64,000 nt of DNA from Anisodus tanguticus. Lineage: Eukaryota; Streptophyta; Magnoliopsida; Solanales; Solanaceae. Under the pieces are notes generated by a model. That model did no database searches. It saw nothing but the letters and a program-made list of their open reading frames with translations, and was not told where the DNA came from. Location: contig CM067541.1 in assembly GCA_034509755.1 (NCBI GenBank), positions 12,760,001 to 12,824,000 of the forward strand, given 5' to 3'. Each line of letters starts with the position of its first letter. Position 1 is the stretch's first letter. This document shows positions 32,380 to 45,117 of this stretch, piece by piece. The position numbers were made by a program, and so were the translations under genes.

Positions 32380-32725
32380 AAAGGGCACTTGCTTTAGAAT
32401 ATTCAACATTTTCCTCATACCATGTGATCAGCCTCGGGATCTAGAAACTCAAGCAATTAGTGTTAATTATGCAGAAGAAGAAGATTTGGAGTCCCATGTT
32501 GGAGGTTATATATCTAGTGACTCCTATTATAGTATCACTAGCCATCAAAAATCGAGAAAGTTTCAATATCATACAACCAACAAGGATTGCCTTTGAAGTG
32601 GTACGTACTCCTCCATTCTTAACCGGATATCTCGAGTTGGAGCCATGTATTGAAGTTGCCTTTGTTAGGAACTTTACCCCCAATGTGAAACAATATTTTG
32701 GCGCATTCAAATTTAGACCGGCCCT
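32380..32725 (+). other. Unrecognised coding-like segment, in all four units
   Basis: The consensus of the four copies reads as protein over about 115 residues with few stops, for example CFRIFNIFLIPCDQPRGLET, then EEEDLES...GGYISSDSYYSI, and EPCIEVAFVRNFTPNVKQYF. I do not recognise the family. Single-base differences break the frame in individual copies (extra base near 32553 in A; frameshift near 39420 in B). It could be an exon relic captured before the array formed. Equivalent parts: 39180-39545, 56130-56550 and 61680-62030. Confidence 0.35.
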
Positions 32726-32943
32726 AATATAAGTACTTGGACACCGGATAGGAGACAAAAACAATACATATCATGCATCTATTGATTATGTTGGATTTGT
32801 AGGTGCGCAAATCCAAATTTAGTTGGGTCCTAATATGAGTCCGCACACCGATTGAAAAAGATTCACATATTATGCATCTATTGATTTATATAAATATGTG
32901 GTATGTTTTTAAGTTCTTACCCTCCCGACGTTGACATATATAG

Positions 32944-33119
32944 TGGCAATAAAGGGCAGCTCGGTGCACTAAGCTTCCGCTATGCGTGGGGTCCAAAGAA
33001 GGGCCGGACCACAAGGGTCTATTGTACGCAGTCTTTCCCTGCATTGCTGCTAGAGACTGTTCCCGTGTTCTCCTAGTCATATGACAACAACTTTACCCGT
33101 TACTCCAAAACTCCGTTCT
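32944..33119 (-). mobile_element. Au-like SINE, unit A
   Basis: Plus-strand words 'gggcagctcggtgcactaag', 'ggggtccaaagaagggccgg' and 'accacaagggtctattgtac' are the reverse complement of the Au SINE body. The tRNA-like head (B box near 'acacgggaaca', A box near 'aactttacccgttactcc' on the complement) lies at the right. Degraded. Confidence 0.7.
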
Positions 33120-34253
33120 TTGACATATAGCTATAAAGTGGCAATAGTGCTATAAAAAAAAAAAAGCTTTCACAGTCAAAACCCTTTAAAATTTTAAGAC
33201 AGATGAAAAGAAAAAATAGGCACCTGTCTCTTAACTATTCTTTTCGTATTATATATTCCTTCCCATTTTTAAAGAAGTAAAATGCTTATATTGAGTACTA
33301 CCTTTTTATGTGACCAAAAAAATATTCTATCTCTTCTTCTGAATTCTGAATAGGTTTTACCTTATATCTTCCCTTTACTTCTCTACCACTTGTTTCTCTA
33401 ATAATAATATGGTCTCAATCATAGGCGGATTTAGAGGATTTTCGTATGTTAAAAAAATTCATTTATAATAAAATCATACTTATTCTAAACTGACAATTGA
33501 CACTAAAATTTGGGTTCACATGCACTGTGCAATATAGAAGAAATGATGGAGCCCCTTTTTTTCAATCGGTTTTTTTTAACTCACTACTTTAATCTAAACT
33601 AATTTAGAATTGAGGAATAGTTATTATTCTAGTATTTTTAACTCTCTACTCACTTCTTTTATTTCAAAGGAAGAAAAAGAAATCATCACATGCAATTGTA
33701 TATAGATTGGACATGCATGAGTCGATACTAATGAATGAATTTTATCAAGGTACTTTCTATGAGTTCTATAATATTGACTCTTCCCTTTTCTTTTTCTTTT
33801 TTTAAGTATTCACTAATGTAAAATATTGATACTACATCCGATGTTCGATATTTATCTATCTTGGGGTCGATTAATTTGGAATCATATCGTAAAGTCCTGC
33901 CTTGGAAGTGAAGCCTTCTCTATTGAAGATGACTTCATTTTCAATACTCAACCCGAGACCTTTAATTAAAAATGAAGGTATAAATTACTGATCGTTAGTT
34001 GTTACAGAAATATCCACCACAACAAATTTTCTTAGTTCTTGGGGTAATTAAAAGTATAAAAATGTTAAACGACTTCTTTTTATAATTTGATTGTAACTGA
34101 AACAAATGTTTTTCTGTTGTTACCCTTTGAAATCCTTTTTTACGTGGATAAAACATAGAATTTTCTTCTTTTCTTTTTAACTGATCATGAATATATATAG
34201 GTTATTCTTATGCTAAAAAGTAATATATAGCTTCTTCTTAATTTGGTGACTTA

Positions 34254-35599
34254 CCTAATGTTGGTACTCTATTGTACTTTATAAAGCAGTACGGAAAGTA
34301 AATAACTATTACAAGTGTTCGAAAGGATAAATAAATGGTCAATCTTCAAAACTGCGCAAGCGTGTTGTGTCTTGAATTCTTGATAACTTTGCAAGGCCAA
34401 TGTTGAGAACTGTCGCAAGCTTGTTGTGTCTTGAATCTTGATATCCTGAAATCAAGAAACAACTAAATACGGATGGTTACAACATTGTGTGTTGAGTCGA
34501 GGAATTTCCCTCTGTCCTTAAGACAAGATTGCCCCGTATATATGCTTTTACGTTAGCGGGCAATAGTCTCCCAAGATAAAACAACTTTAATCTCAACGCT
34601 ACAAAGCCAATAGGTTGAGCCTTCGAATAAAACAAATATGAATCGACTTCTTTGAAGATATGGAAAAGGAAGGAAGAGTTTCTATCTTCTCTTCGTTTTG
34701 TCTCGTGTATATAGTGTGTCTATGTTGTGTATATCACACTTGTTTTTGTGGTATTTTCTCACTATTTTGTGCCTTTGTTTTGTCACTTTGAAATGTGCTG
34801 CTATTTTTCGTGTATATCTCTCATTTGTTTTCGTCTCTTATTGAAGAACGAATTGAGCAAAAAACAGCTCAATATATAGCATCATGAGAGGGCTGTTCAA
34901 CAGCCCAAAACACCGCTGTAAATAGCCATTAGGAGGGCTGTAAATGGCTGGTTTAAGGCCATTAGTGTGGCATGTTAAAGGCTATAAGTGAGGTTGTTCA
35001 TGGCCATTGAAGGAGGGTGTTTATGGAGGAGTTAATCATCCAAGTAATGGCTGATTAATGCCCCAAAAAATAGTCCAACGGTAGGCAGAAAGTTTTCTGC
35101 CATCCATCACCCCAAAATCAACTTTCCAGAAACTTTAGGGACCAAACTGTAAATATTAAGCAATCCGGGGTCCAAAAAGATAATATCGAAAGTCCCCACA
35201 ACCCGAGACCGGACGGACGGCGGCGGCGCGCGTGTGGGCTTAGCCTTGAACGTAAGCACATCTAGGTCCTCCTCCTTTAAACACATGGGATACCCCTTGG
35301 GGTCCCAAACCCTTTACCACATTAGAGACTTATATAGAGAGCAATTCTTCCTATTCCAACCGATGTGGTAGATTTGTCCCACACCATATTTCCATGCCTT
35401 AAACACCTTACTTCGTGGACCAATATCTCTTTCATTTCTCAACGAAATTTGACGATTCTTGGCCCTACGGTCATCTACTCACTTCGTAGATCATGCATGT
35501 GCGAAGAGACAAAGCCTCCAACATGCGGAACACTAGCGTTTAATTCATTAAATATGGGTGGACGCACCTCCCCGCCAAAGACAAATTTCCAACACCTAA
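34254..35599 (-). mobile_element. Solo LTR with CCTAA target duplication
   Basis: The LTR (34259-35594, 1336 bp) starts TGTTGGTACTC and ends TTTCCAACA on the plus strand. It is flanked by CCTAA at 34254-34258 and 35595-35599. Units B and C show the uninterrupted site 'gacttacctaattcttctga' (near 45905 and 58035), which proves the insertion. It is related to the LTRs of the 6.57-kb element (shared 'ttataaagcagtacgg', 'tccttaagacaa', 'gtctcccaagataaaaca' and the GC-rich 'ggcggcgcgcgtgtgg'). By analogy it is oriented on the minus strand. No internal region is present. Confidence 0.95.
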
Positions 35600-35835
35600 T
35601 TCTTCTGAATTCTAATGCAAGGAAAAAACTTATATATTTATATTTACTATTCTGTATCAGCTTGTATCAATGCTTCAAAATAACATGTACTTACATAGTC
35701 TATTTTCTTTTTCTAAAAAAATTAGTTAAATAATACAACATCAGACATCAATTTTGTTACTAATATAAGTAACAAAATAATATAATTTGATGCAAACACC
35801 AAGTGTGAAAGTAAATATCTTTCATATTTCAAATT

Positions 35836-36550
35836 AATGTTTTCCGTCATGAATTAGCATGCATCTCCATGAATTAATTTCTTAATTTAGAAAAGGAATT
35901 TCCAATGCCTTTCTTATTATTTTTCCTTTTTTATTCTTCGCATATTTTATGTGAGACCAAAAAATCATTATGCATTCGTATAAAAAGGGGAAAAAATAAC
36001 TTTGACATTTAGTGAAATGATATCGTTACTTTTATTTAATTTTTCTTTACTTTTTCTCTTGTCATCTCTAAGTGCATTTCATTTTTCTACTTGAAGTTTA
36101 TTAAATAAAAGCCCTTAAATTATCTATATCCTATATCTATTGTCCGCTCAATTTATAATCTTCTTAAAAAGATACTACTGTAAAATGGAAAAACAATAAA
36201 GATAATGTTTTCCGCCATGAATTATCATGCATCTCAATGAATTAATTTCCTTTTTAAAAAGTGAGTTTCCAATGTCTTTCTTATTATTTTTCCTTAGCTT
36301 CTTCTTGACATATTTTAGGTGGGACCAAAAAATCATTATCAATTCGTAGATAAGGAAAAAAACATAACTTTGGCATTTAATAAAATGACATTTTTGCTTT
36401 TATTTTAATTTTTATTCCTTTTTCTCTTGTCATCTTTAAGTGCATTTCCTTTTTCTACTTGAGTTATATTAATAAAAATTCTTAAATTCTCCGTTCAATT
36501 TATAATCTTCTTAAAAGGTATGACTGATAAAATGGAAAAACAATAAAGAA
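35836..36550 (+). repeat. 367-bp tandem duplication within unit A
   Basis: Two diverged copies start 'aatgttttccgtcatgaatt' (35836) and 'aatgttttccgccatgaatt' (36203) and both end in 'atggaaaaacaataaaga'. The same pair occurs in B (from about 46150) and C (from about 58260), so the duplication predates the array. Confidence 0.9.
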
Positions 36551-37207
36551 GTTATGGCCTAGTAAGGAAAAAAAAATAGAAATTGGCCATTTGTTTCCCT
36601 TATTGTATATTTACCATTTTAAGAACTCATTTCTTGACTATTTATAGATGTTGAAAACGTTGGTAAAAATCATCTTTCACTGACCGACTCTAGGATCCAC
36701 TAGCAATTCTTGTCCATACTCATTATAATTTAGCATTGAAAGATGAAGTCGTGACAAGTTATTACCTTTAGTATTTCTGTGACCTGCCTGCCATTTAACA
36801 TTTTTGTATATCTTTGTCCTAAATAATTAGGAAAATTTCCAAGGTAGATGCACAGGCTTTGCTTCAGGCTAACAACAACATAAAGCTCGTGTATCTACCT
36901 ATGAAGATTTGCCTAATTGTCCCAAGACAAGATACACAAACAAGTTAAATGACAGACAGGTCATAGAGACGCTAAAGACAACTTAATTGTCAAAGACCAC
37001 CATTGAAGCACATGTTCTTCAACGTCCAATGTAAGTCTTGAAGAACTATGAAGAGAAGACAAGCGAAGTCTTCTATGAGTTTGTGTTTACAATAGCTAAG
37101 AGTTAGAAGTTGATGGAGAATGATTTTGTGAAGGCATACACAATAAAGTGTTTAAATTGTAAGAAAGATTGAAGAATATGAAAAGAAATTTAAATTTAAA
37201 GGGGGAA

Positions 37208-37513
37208 TGTTGAAACTAGTAAGCTTAAATGTTTGAGTGTTTATGTTCATATATCTTTTAGTTATCCTAGGTGAAAGGTTTTTTGTATTGTCAAGGTAAA
37301 TGTTATGATATCAAAGTGGTTAGATTTAAGTGTGTGTGAAAGTATTTAATTGGTGTTATTCTAGAAGACTCTATTAGCATCTATATAAGCTTTTTGTAAG
37401 AATGTTATGTAAAAGTGAAGTTCTATAGCAATATGAAATGAGTTCAATGCCTACCCCTCTCTCTCATCCTCTTTGTACCCTATAATATTATTATGGGGCT
37501 CATATTAAAAACA
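37208..37513 (+). repeat. Copia LTR with PPT and PBS-like flanks, unit A
   Basis: A 306-bp sequence starting TGTTGAAACTAG and ending TTAAAAACA. It is preceded directly by the purine tract AAAGGGGGAA and followed by TTGATACCATAAG (TTGGTACCATAAG in the other units), a decayed initiator-tRNA-Met PBS. One LTR per unit with PPT on the left and PBS on the right suggests LTRs shared between tandem copies. Equivalent LTRs: about 47528-47834 and 59634-59940. Confidence 0.65.
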
Positions 37514-38996
37514 TTGATACCATAAGATTTTATAACTTATATACACTAACGGTTTGAAGAATTCTTTCATTTTCAATATATTTTTCTTATTCCATTTTTA
37601 TTGGGCGGTTGCCCATCATATGGAGTCTTGCATAAATGGTCTCTTAGATTAGTATTTTTATCAACTCTTCGAGATAATCAACTACACGATACCTTCTACC
37701 ACCAATACTTACAGTCTTGTGATATCTGCGAAAATCTCTCACATAACACTTGTCGATTAAATTATCATTGTTTCCCTTTTCTTTTTATGATCTCCTATAT
37801 ATGTTAAAAAGAGAATAAATTAAAATAAATATAGCATTACTTTTTAAACTCGGAGGGTTCAAATGCATTCGATGTGGCAAAGTTTTTGTTTTAGTGATAT
37901 TATACTATTTTTGTAATCTGCTTTTGTTAAAAGAAAGAAGAAGCATGCCAGCTCAGACCTCCATCAATGGCGGTTAATGATCGGAGAGGGAAGGATAGTT
38001 AGTTATAGAGAGAGAAAATTGAGAGAGTTTGTGAGAAAATATATTTTTTCATTAATGAACTAACTACAATAAGAATCTAAATTGTTACATTTATACTAGT
38101 CTAATTAACTCAATAATGCTAAACTAGACAACTAAGTCTATTTACTTCTAGGAGTGTACAACTTATATATGCTCATGTACAACTAGTTACTTCTACACTA
38201 ACTCATTCACACATGATTAATTTCTTCACTTAGACACTCCCCCTCAAGTTGAGAATAGGAAAATATGTTTCTCATTCCAACTTGGAAACCAGATAAGCAT
38301 GATGTTGATGCCCCAATGGAATTCCTAAAGAGAAACATAAGTCAGTTTTTCATAATCAAACAATTTTTGTTCAAGGATCACATGCAGGCACTGTCTTAGG
38401 GATCTGGATTATTAAGTCGTTGGTACGTCAGACGTGTACCTTTTACTATACACTACATACTGTAGTGAATCCAGAATTTAGGGTCAATGTGTTCTGCTCT
38501 TTATCTGTAACTATCTACATGTGCATTCTATATATGTGGTCAATTAGCATTGTCTAGATTGTAGTCTTCAATTAAAGATGTTCAAAAAAGAAAAAGATAA
38601 AAGAGTACTGATAAAATAGAACAAAATTTACGGAACTAAAAGTTGAAGTGTTTTCATATTAAGTCAAGTTTCTTGTTTTATCAGTGCTATTGAAGTCTCA
38701 TTTTAGTACTAATATTTTCCATGAGACAATCTGATCATTATTATCAAAACATCACCAATATTAACAGAGCAAAATAACATGTGAACTAATAAGAAAGATA
38801 TTTATGAGAACGCTATGAAACACGTGAATTGATCTGTTCACCGACATTTAAGCAAGTTTCAGCTAAAGTAAAAATTCTAGTAGCATTTCATGATTTGCTT
38901 CATAGTGTAATGAATTTCTTACTTCATATCCCATGCTGCTTCCTTATTTTCGTTTAATTTTTAGGTTCGGTTAATGGGAGGTGAAATAGGTATCAA

Positions 38997-39125
38997 ACAA
39001 CAACAACAACAACATACCCAGTGTATTACCACAAGTGGGGTCTGGGAGGGTGGCATGTACGCAGATCTTATCCATAACTTTGTGGGGTAGAAAGGTTATT
39101 TCCGATAGACCCTCGGCTCAAAAGA
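38997..39125 (-). mobile_element. TTG-tailed SINE/LINE tail, unit B
   Basis: Orthologous to 32168-32300, with a longer CAA run (plus strand) and 'gtacgcagatcttatcc'. Confidence 0.7.
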
Positions 39126-39767
39126 AACGTAATTGATGCAGGATTGTAAGAAAATAATACAACAAAATATAGGTGAAACATGTATCGTCAACAAGAAAGT
39201 TGGTGAAAAGGGCACTTGCTTTAGAATATTCAACATTTTCCTCATACCATGTGATCAGCCTCGGGGTCTAGAAACTCAAGCAATTAGTGTTAATTATGCA
39301 GAAGAAGAAGATTTGGAGTCCCTTTTTGGAGGTTATATATCTAGTGACTCCTATTGTAGTATCACTAGCCATAAAAAATCAGAAAGTTTCAATATCATGC
39401 AACCAACAAGGATTGCACTGAAGTGGTACGTACTCCTCCATTCTTAACCAGATATCTCGAGTTGTGGACATGTGTTGATGTTGCCTTTGTTAGGAACTTT
39501 ACACCCCAATGTGAAACAATATTTTGGCGCATTCAAATTTAGACGGGCCCCAATATAAGTACTGGACACCGGATAGGAGACAAAAACAATACATATCATG
39601 CATCTATTGATTATGTTGGATTTGTAGGTGCGCAAATCCAAATTTAGTTGGGTCCTAATATGAGTCCGCAAACCGATTGAAAAAGATTCACATATTATGC
39701 ATCTATTGATTTATATAAATATGTGGTATGTTTTAAGTTCTTACCCTCCCGACGTTGACATATATAG

Positions 39768-39948
39768 TGGCAATAAAGGGCAGCTCGGTGCACTAAGCTT
39801 CCACTATGCGTGGGGTCCAAAGAAGGGCCGGACCACAAGGGTCTATTGTACACAGTCTTTCCCCGCATTGCTTGCTAGAGACTGTTCTCGTGTTCTCCAA
39901 GTCATATGACAACAACTTTACCCGTTACTCCAAAACTCCCTTCTTTGA
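39768..39948 (-). mobile_element. Au-like SINE, unit B
   Basis: Orthologous to the copy in unit A; the body word 'accacaagggtctattgtac' is intact. Confidence 0.7.
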
Positions 39949-40860
39949 CATATAGCTATAAAGTGGCAATAGTGCTTAAAAAAATGCTTTCACAGTCAAA
40001 ACCCTTTAAAATTTTAACACAGATGAAAAGAAAAAATAGGCACCTGTCTCTTAACTATTCTTTTCGTATTATATATTCCTTCCCATTTTTAAAGAAGTAA
40101 AATGCTTATATTGAGTACTACCTTTTTATGTGACCAAAAAAATATTCTATCTCTTCATCTGAATTCTGAATAGGTTTTACCTTATATCTTCCCTTTACTT
40201 CTCTACCACTTGTTTCTCTAATAATAATATGGCCTCAATCATAGGCGGATTTAGAGGATTTTCGTATGTTAAAAAAAATACATATATAATAAAATCATAC
40301 TCATTCTAAACTGACAATTGACACTAAAATTTGGGTTCACATGCATGTGCAATATAGAAGAAATGATGGAGCTCCTTTTTTCAATCGGTTCTTTTTAACT
40401 CAATACTTTAATCTAAACTAATTTAGAATTGAGGAATAGTTATTGTTCTAGTATTTTTAACTCTCTACTCACTTCTTTTATTTCAGAGGAAGAAAAAGAA
40501 ATCATCACATGCAGTTGTATATAGATTGTGTAAACGTGTAAATATATTCCCTACCCATAATTAGAATATTTTCATATATTGTGTAAATATAATTATGGTA
40601 AGACTAGGATTCCTCTTTTGTATAGGCTTAGGATTCCTCTTTTGTATAAGGGATGAATATTGTACTCTATATATACCTTGATATTAATGAAAGACTCCTC
40701 AAGGGAGATTAATATCATCTTACATGGTATCAAGAGCCAAATAAACAAAACCCTAAAAACCTTTCTCTTCCACAGCCGTCAGCTGCTCTCCTACGCCGCG
40801 GCCCTCCCGGATTTTCTTCTTATTTTTCGGGTTTTGTTATTCCTTTCTTCTCTTCTCTAA

Positions 40861-41690
40861 ATGGCTATCCCTGATTCTTCCACACTTTTTGACGCCTCTA
40901 CCTCCACAAATCCCACCACAAAGTCATCACCCCAGTTTCATCCCGCCCTTACTGTTTCCAACATCAAGAACCATATTCCCATTATTCTTGATCAAGAAAA
41001 CAACCAGTATTCTCCCTAGGTTGAACTTTTTCGCAATCATGCATGTCTCTATAACGTGCTTGACCATATTGATGACACTATTCCGCGCCCTACGGAGGTT
41101 GATGATTCTATCTGGCACCGTCTCGACGCCGGCGTCAAACAATGGATATAGGGTAGTATCTCTCAGATTTGCTCCTTACTATCATGAAATCGACTCCACT
41201 GACCCTTGACTTGTGGAATCGTTTGGAGGAAATTTTTCAGGACAACAAGCACACTCGTGCCGTGTATTTGGAAGAACAGTTCAACAAAACACGTCTTAAA
41301 AACTTCTCCAATGTCTCTGAGTACTGCAAGCAGCTTAAAATTCTAGCGGATCAACTCTCCAACATCGGCACGCCTGTCACTGACGATAAAATGGTGCTAC
41401 AAATGATTTCTGGCCTTACTAAGGGCGAATATGATTCTTTGGCCACCATTATTCAACAGGCAGATCCGCTACCGAGTTTTAACAAAGCTCGCTCACAATT
41501 GTTGCTCGAAGAAACCCGTCGTGCTAAGCAGGATGAGCACGCCCAGCAGGTGTTAGCTGTCGACACGCAACCTCAAGATCAGACGCCACTAGACAACTCC
41601 CAACGGCGGCGAGGCCGCGCGGCAAGGGTGGAAAAGGCCGCGGCGGTAGAGGAGGCCGTGGTCGTGGCAAGGGTCGCGGTCACGTAACCA
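40861..41690 (+). pseudogene. copia-3 gag
   Basis: It starts at the ATG at 40861 (MAIPDSSTLFD), then FHPALTVSNIKNHIPIILDQ with an early stop at about 41018. Next come LWNRLEEIFQDNKHTRAVYL, YCKQLKILADQLSNIGTPVT, and DDKMVLQMISGLTKGEYDSL. The C-terminus is basic, with glycine- and arginine-rich text where the knuckle should be. Confidence 0.9.
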
Positions 41691-43460
41691 ACAGCACAAG
41701 AACAACAACAAAGATCGCAGAACAACTGGGCTGCGGCTCCTCAGCAGTTCGTCTACAGCGTCGCGGCGCCCCGATTCGAGCCGCGACGCCAATTCCATTC
41801 CGGTACCAACAACCCATACAATCCGTATTCTTACCCCAATTTGCTAGGCCCCGCTCCGGCCCCACAACAAAGCCCACTTCATGCAAGGTCGGGTCCCATG
41901 CCCTCCTCCGCATGACACCCACCGAGTTGGGCAGGCATTCAAAGCACCCTCTCTATACAACGACACGACAATACTTGGTACATGGACTCGGGCGCCACAT
42001 CTCACGTCACCCGGTCTGCAGGTACTATTCCTAAACTGTTTCATGTAAAGCATCCTCAATATGTTACGATTGATAGTGGACAACGCATTCCAGGTTAAGG
42101 GTTATGGTACCTCATACACACAACCTCCTCATCCACCCTTCTCCCTAAAAAACACCCTATATGCCCCACACATGATTAAGAACCTCATATCGTCCGCCAA
42201 TTTACTCGTAATATTTCGTCTCTCGTGGATTTTGACCCTTTTGGTTTTACCGTAAAAGATCTTCATACGGGGACACCTCTTACGAGATGCAATAGCACAC
42301 TGGGGGATCTCTATCCATTCACTTCCACCTCCGCCGCGCATCTTGCTCTCCCGTCACTCTAGCGCCGTTTCTTCTTCAACCCGGCATAATAGGCTTGGTC
42401 ATCCAGAGTCCCGAGTTTTTAATTTTCTTAGAGGCAACAATTCCATTGCTTGTAATGGGAAACTTGCCCAAAATTGTGTTTCTTGCTCTTTAGGCAAACA
42501 TATTCGTCTTCCGTTCAAATCATCTATTAGTGTTACATTTGCTCCTTTTGATATTATACATGCCGATTTATGGACATCTCCTATCACTAGTTCTCTCGGT
42601 CATAAATACTATCTTGTGTTGCTTGATGATTTTTCACACTACGTTTGGTTATACCCTCTTAAATTTAAATTGGAAGTGTTTGTCAAATTTCTTGAGTTTC
42701 GCAAGTTCATTCAAACACAATTTGGAAAAGGCATAAAATCATTTTCAATGCGATAATGGTCGTGAATTCAATAACTCTATGTTTCACCATTTTTGTACCA
42801 ATAATGGCATGGTCTTTCGCTTCTCCCCGCCCTCACACCTCACCACAAAACGGTAAAGTGAAAGAATCATCCGCACCATTAACAATATGATTCGCACCCT
42901 ATTGATTCATGCCTCCCTCCCTCCACCCCTTCCGGGTCTATCTTTCGCTAAAATGTCGAATACACTCTAAATATTCTCCCTACTAGCACTCTTCACAATA
43001 TGACCCTTACCGAAATCCTCTACCATAGAATCCCCTCTTATGACCATCTACGAATTTTTGGTTTGTCCGTGCTATCCCAACCTTAGCTCCACCGCCCCTC
43101 ACAAGCTCGCTCCTAGGTCCACTCCATGTGTCTTTCTAGGATTCCCGCCGAACCATAGGGGCTATCTATGCTATGACTTGTCGACTCGTCAGATCCACAT
43201 ATCTTGTCACGTCACATTCGACGAGACCACATTCCCGTTTTCGAATCTTCCAAAATTCCAAAAACAGGACTACTCATTTCTTGACGAGTCTGCCATCTCT
43301 CCCCTCATAATCGAACAACTCACATCCTCTGTTCCATCGTCAGAGCCGCGACGCCCAAACTTCAGAGAAGCCTGTCAACCTTCTAGCACCGCGACTCTCG
43401 ATCCAGGAGCCGCGACACCTCCGACGGCTTCACCCCCACCCTCTCCTTATCCGACTTAAC
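41690..43460 (+). pseudogene. copia-3 protease and integrase
   Basis: The retropepsin motif WYMDSGATSHVTRSAGT is at about 41970. Next are NRLGHPESRVFNFLRGNNS (42385), C-V-S-C-S-L-G-K (42477) and FDIIHADLWTSPITSSLGHK with YYLVLLDDFSHYVWLYPL. The catalytic QNGK..E region near 42850 is frameshifted. The C-terminal part (STPCVFLGFPPNHRGYLCYD) and a proline-rich tail end near 43460. Confidence 0.9.
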
Positions 43461-43507
43461 CCCCCGTCTCGTACACCACTCCGCCATCCACTGTCCCTAC
43501 CCATCCA

Positions 43508-45117
43508 ATGGAAACTCGTTCAAAGTATGGAATCTTCAAACCCAAAGTCCATTTCAACTTGTCTGCCCAAACCATCTCTCCACTTCCAAAGAACCCAAAA
43601 TTGGCCAAACAAGACCTTAATTGGAATGTGGCTATGTATGAGGAATTCAATGCTTTAACTAAACAGCACACGTGGGAACTAGTACCTAGACCTGAGGGGG
43701 TGAATGTCATTCGTTGTATGTGGCTATTTCGTCACAAGTTCGAGAGACAATGGGGATCTTGAGAGGTATAAGGCTCGTCTTATGGATAATGGCACAAATC
43801 GAGCAGGAGGGCATTGATTGTGGTGAAACCTTGACCGGTTGTCAAACCGGCTACCATCCGCACGATTTTGAGCATAGCCATGGGCAAATATTGGCCGATC
43901 CATCGCCTTGATGTGAAGAATGCATTCTTATATGGGGATCTAAGAGAGACAGTCTACATGCATCGGCCACCGGGGGTTCACCCATCCGGCAGTTCCTCAC
44001 TATGTGTGTCGTCTCTCGTAAGTCACTATATGGCATGAAGCAGGCCCCCGTGCGTGGTATGATCGCTTTGCGGGTATATCTTGCGATTGGGTTTGTATGC
44101 AGCAAGAGTGATACATCACTTTTCATTTTTCATCGAGGTAGTAGCACGGCTTACTTATTACTTTACGTGGATGATATTGTTCTTACGCCTCCTCCGACGG
44201 ATTGAAAAATGAGATTATTGCCTTGCTCAAGTCCGAATTTGCAATGACCGACTTGGGAAAGCCGAGTTACTTTTTGGGGATATCGGTGACCAGTGTCCGC
44301 CAATCATATGTTCTTGTGTCGGCGTAAGTATGCGGAAGAGATTGTGTACGTGGCTAAGATGGCGAAGCGCAAAGAGGTGCCTACTCGGTTGATTCCAAAT
44401 CTAAGCTCGGTGCTATGGATGGTGCTCCAGTCTCGATCCTACTCTATATAGGAGCCTTGCGGGTGCACTTCCGTATCTCACATTCACCAGCCGGACATAG
44501 CTTATCTTTGTTCGGCACAGTGTGCTTATTCATGCATGTCCCCGGGGAGTCTCATTTCATCGCTCTTAAGCGTATCATTCGATACATTAAGGGCACTCTT
44601 GATTATGGTTTGCACCTATACCCCTCTCGCACCGGACAAGTTGCTTTCATATACGGATGCAGATTGGGCGGGGTGTCCGGACACGCGACGCTCCACCTCC
44701 GGCTTTTGTGTTTTCTTAGGGGATAATCCGATTTCTTGGTCCGCGCGACAAAGCTACCCTATCTCGCTCCAAAGTCGAGGTCGAGTACGAGGCGTTGCAA
44801 ATGTAGTAGCCGAGATTTGTTGGCTCGAAATTTCTCGTTAGAACTTCGTGTCCTTTGCGTCGAGCATCTATTGTGTATTGTGATAACATCTCTCGCCATC
44901 TATCTTTCTCATAATCCGGTTCAACATCGGCGAACCAAGCATATTGAGATAGACCCACACTTCGTTCGTGAGAAAGTTGCGTTAGGCCATGTCGAGTGTT
45001 ACATGTTCCATCATCCTATCGTATGCGACATATTTACCAAAGGACTTCCCGCACAGTTATTTCTTGACTTCGAGCCGGGTCTCGCCGTCCGGCCTCCCCC
45101 GCTCCGACCGAGAGGTG
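43508..45117 (+). pseudogene. copia-3 reverse transcriptase and RNase H
   Basis: It opens with METRSKYGIFKPKVHFNLS and WNVAMYEEFNALTKQHTWEL. The frame is lost around 43760-44000, then HRGSSTAYLLLYVDDIVLTP gives the catalytic YVDD (44165). RNase H follows with RYIKGTLDYGLHLYP, DADWAGCPDTRRSTSGFCVF and the terminal HIEIDPHFVREKVALGH and DIFTKGLPAQLFLDF. There are many frameshifts. Confidence 0.9.

Larger units (their letters stand above)
31111..37889 (+). repeat. Tandem array unit A
   Basis: First copy of a tandemly repeated unit. I mark each copy from the phrase TTTAGTGATATTATAC. Without the solo LTR (34259-35594 plus its 5-bp duplication) the unit is 5438 bp. Fixed contents in order: a decayed minus-strand copia end with 'ctccccctcaagttgaga' (about 31380), a TTG-tailed SINE, a coding-like segment, an Au-like SINE, a dispersed repeat, a 367-bp tandem duplication, a copia 3' end with PPT, a 306-bp LTR, a PBS-like site and about 380 bp of unknown sequence. 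The left edge is cut by the truncated LTR. Confidence 0.95.

Noticed and set aside
34259..35594. Gene-like reading of the 1.3-kb insert in unit A
   Set aside because: TG...CA ends, a 5-bp duplication and empty sites in sister units show it is a solo LTR; its ORFs are short and antisense to the element.
37601..37807. ORF MGGCPSYGVLHKW..., also at 60028
   Set aside because: It is conserved only because the array units are near-identical; unit B breaks the frame with small indels and there is no recognisable family.
39697..40100. ORFs over the Au-like SINE (and at 56671-57066)
   Set aside because: These are translations of a SINE and its A-rich flank.
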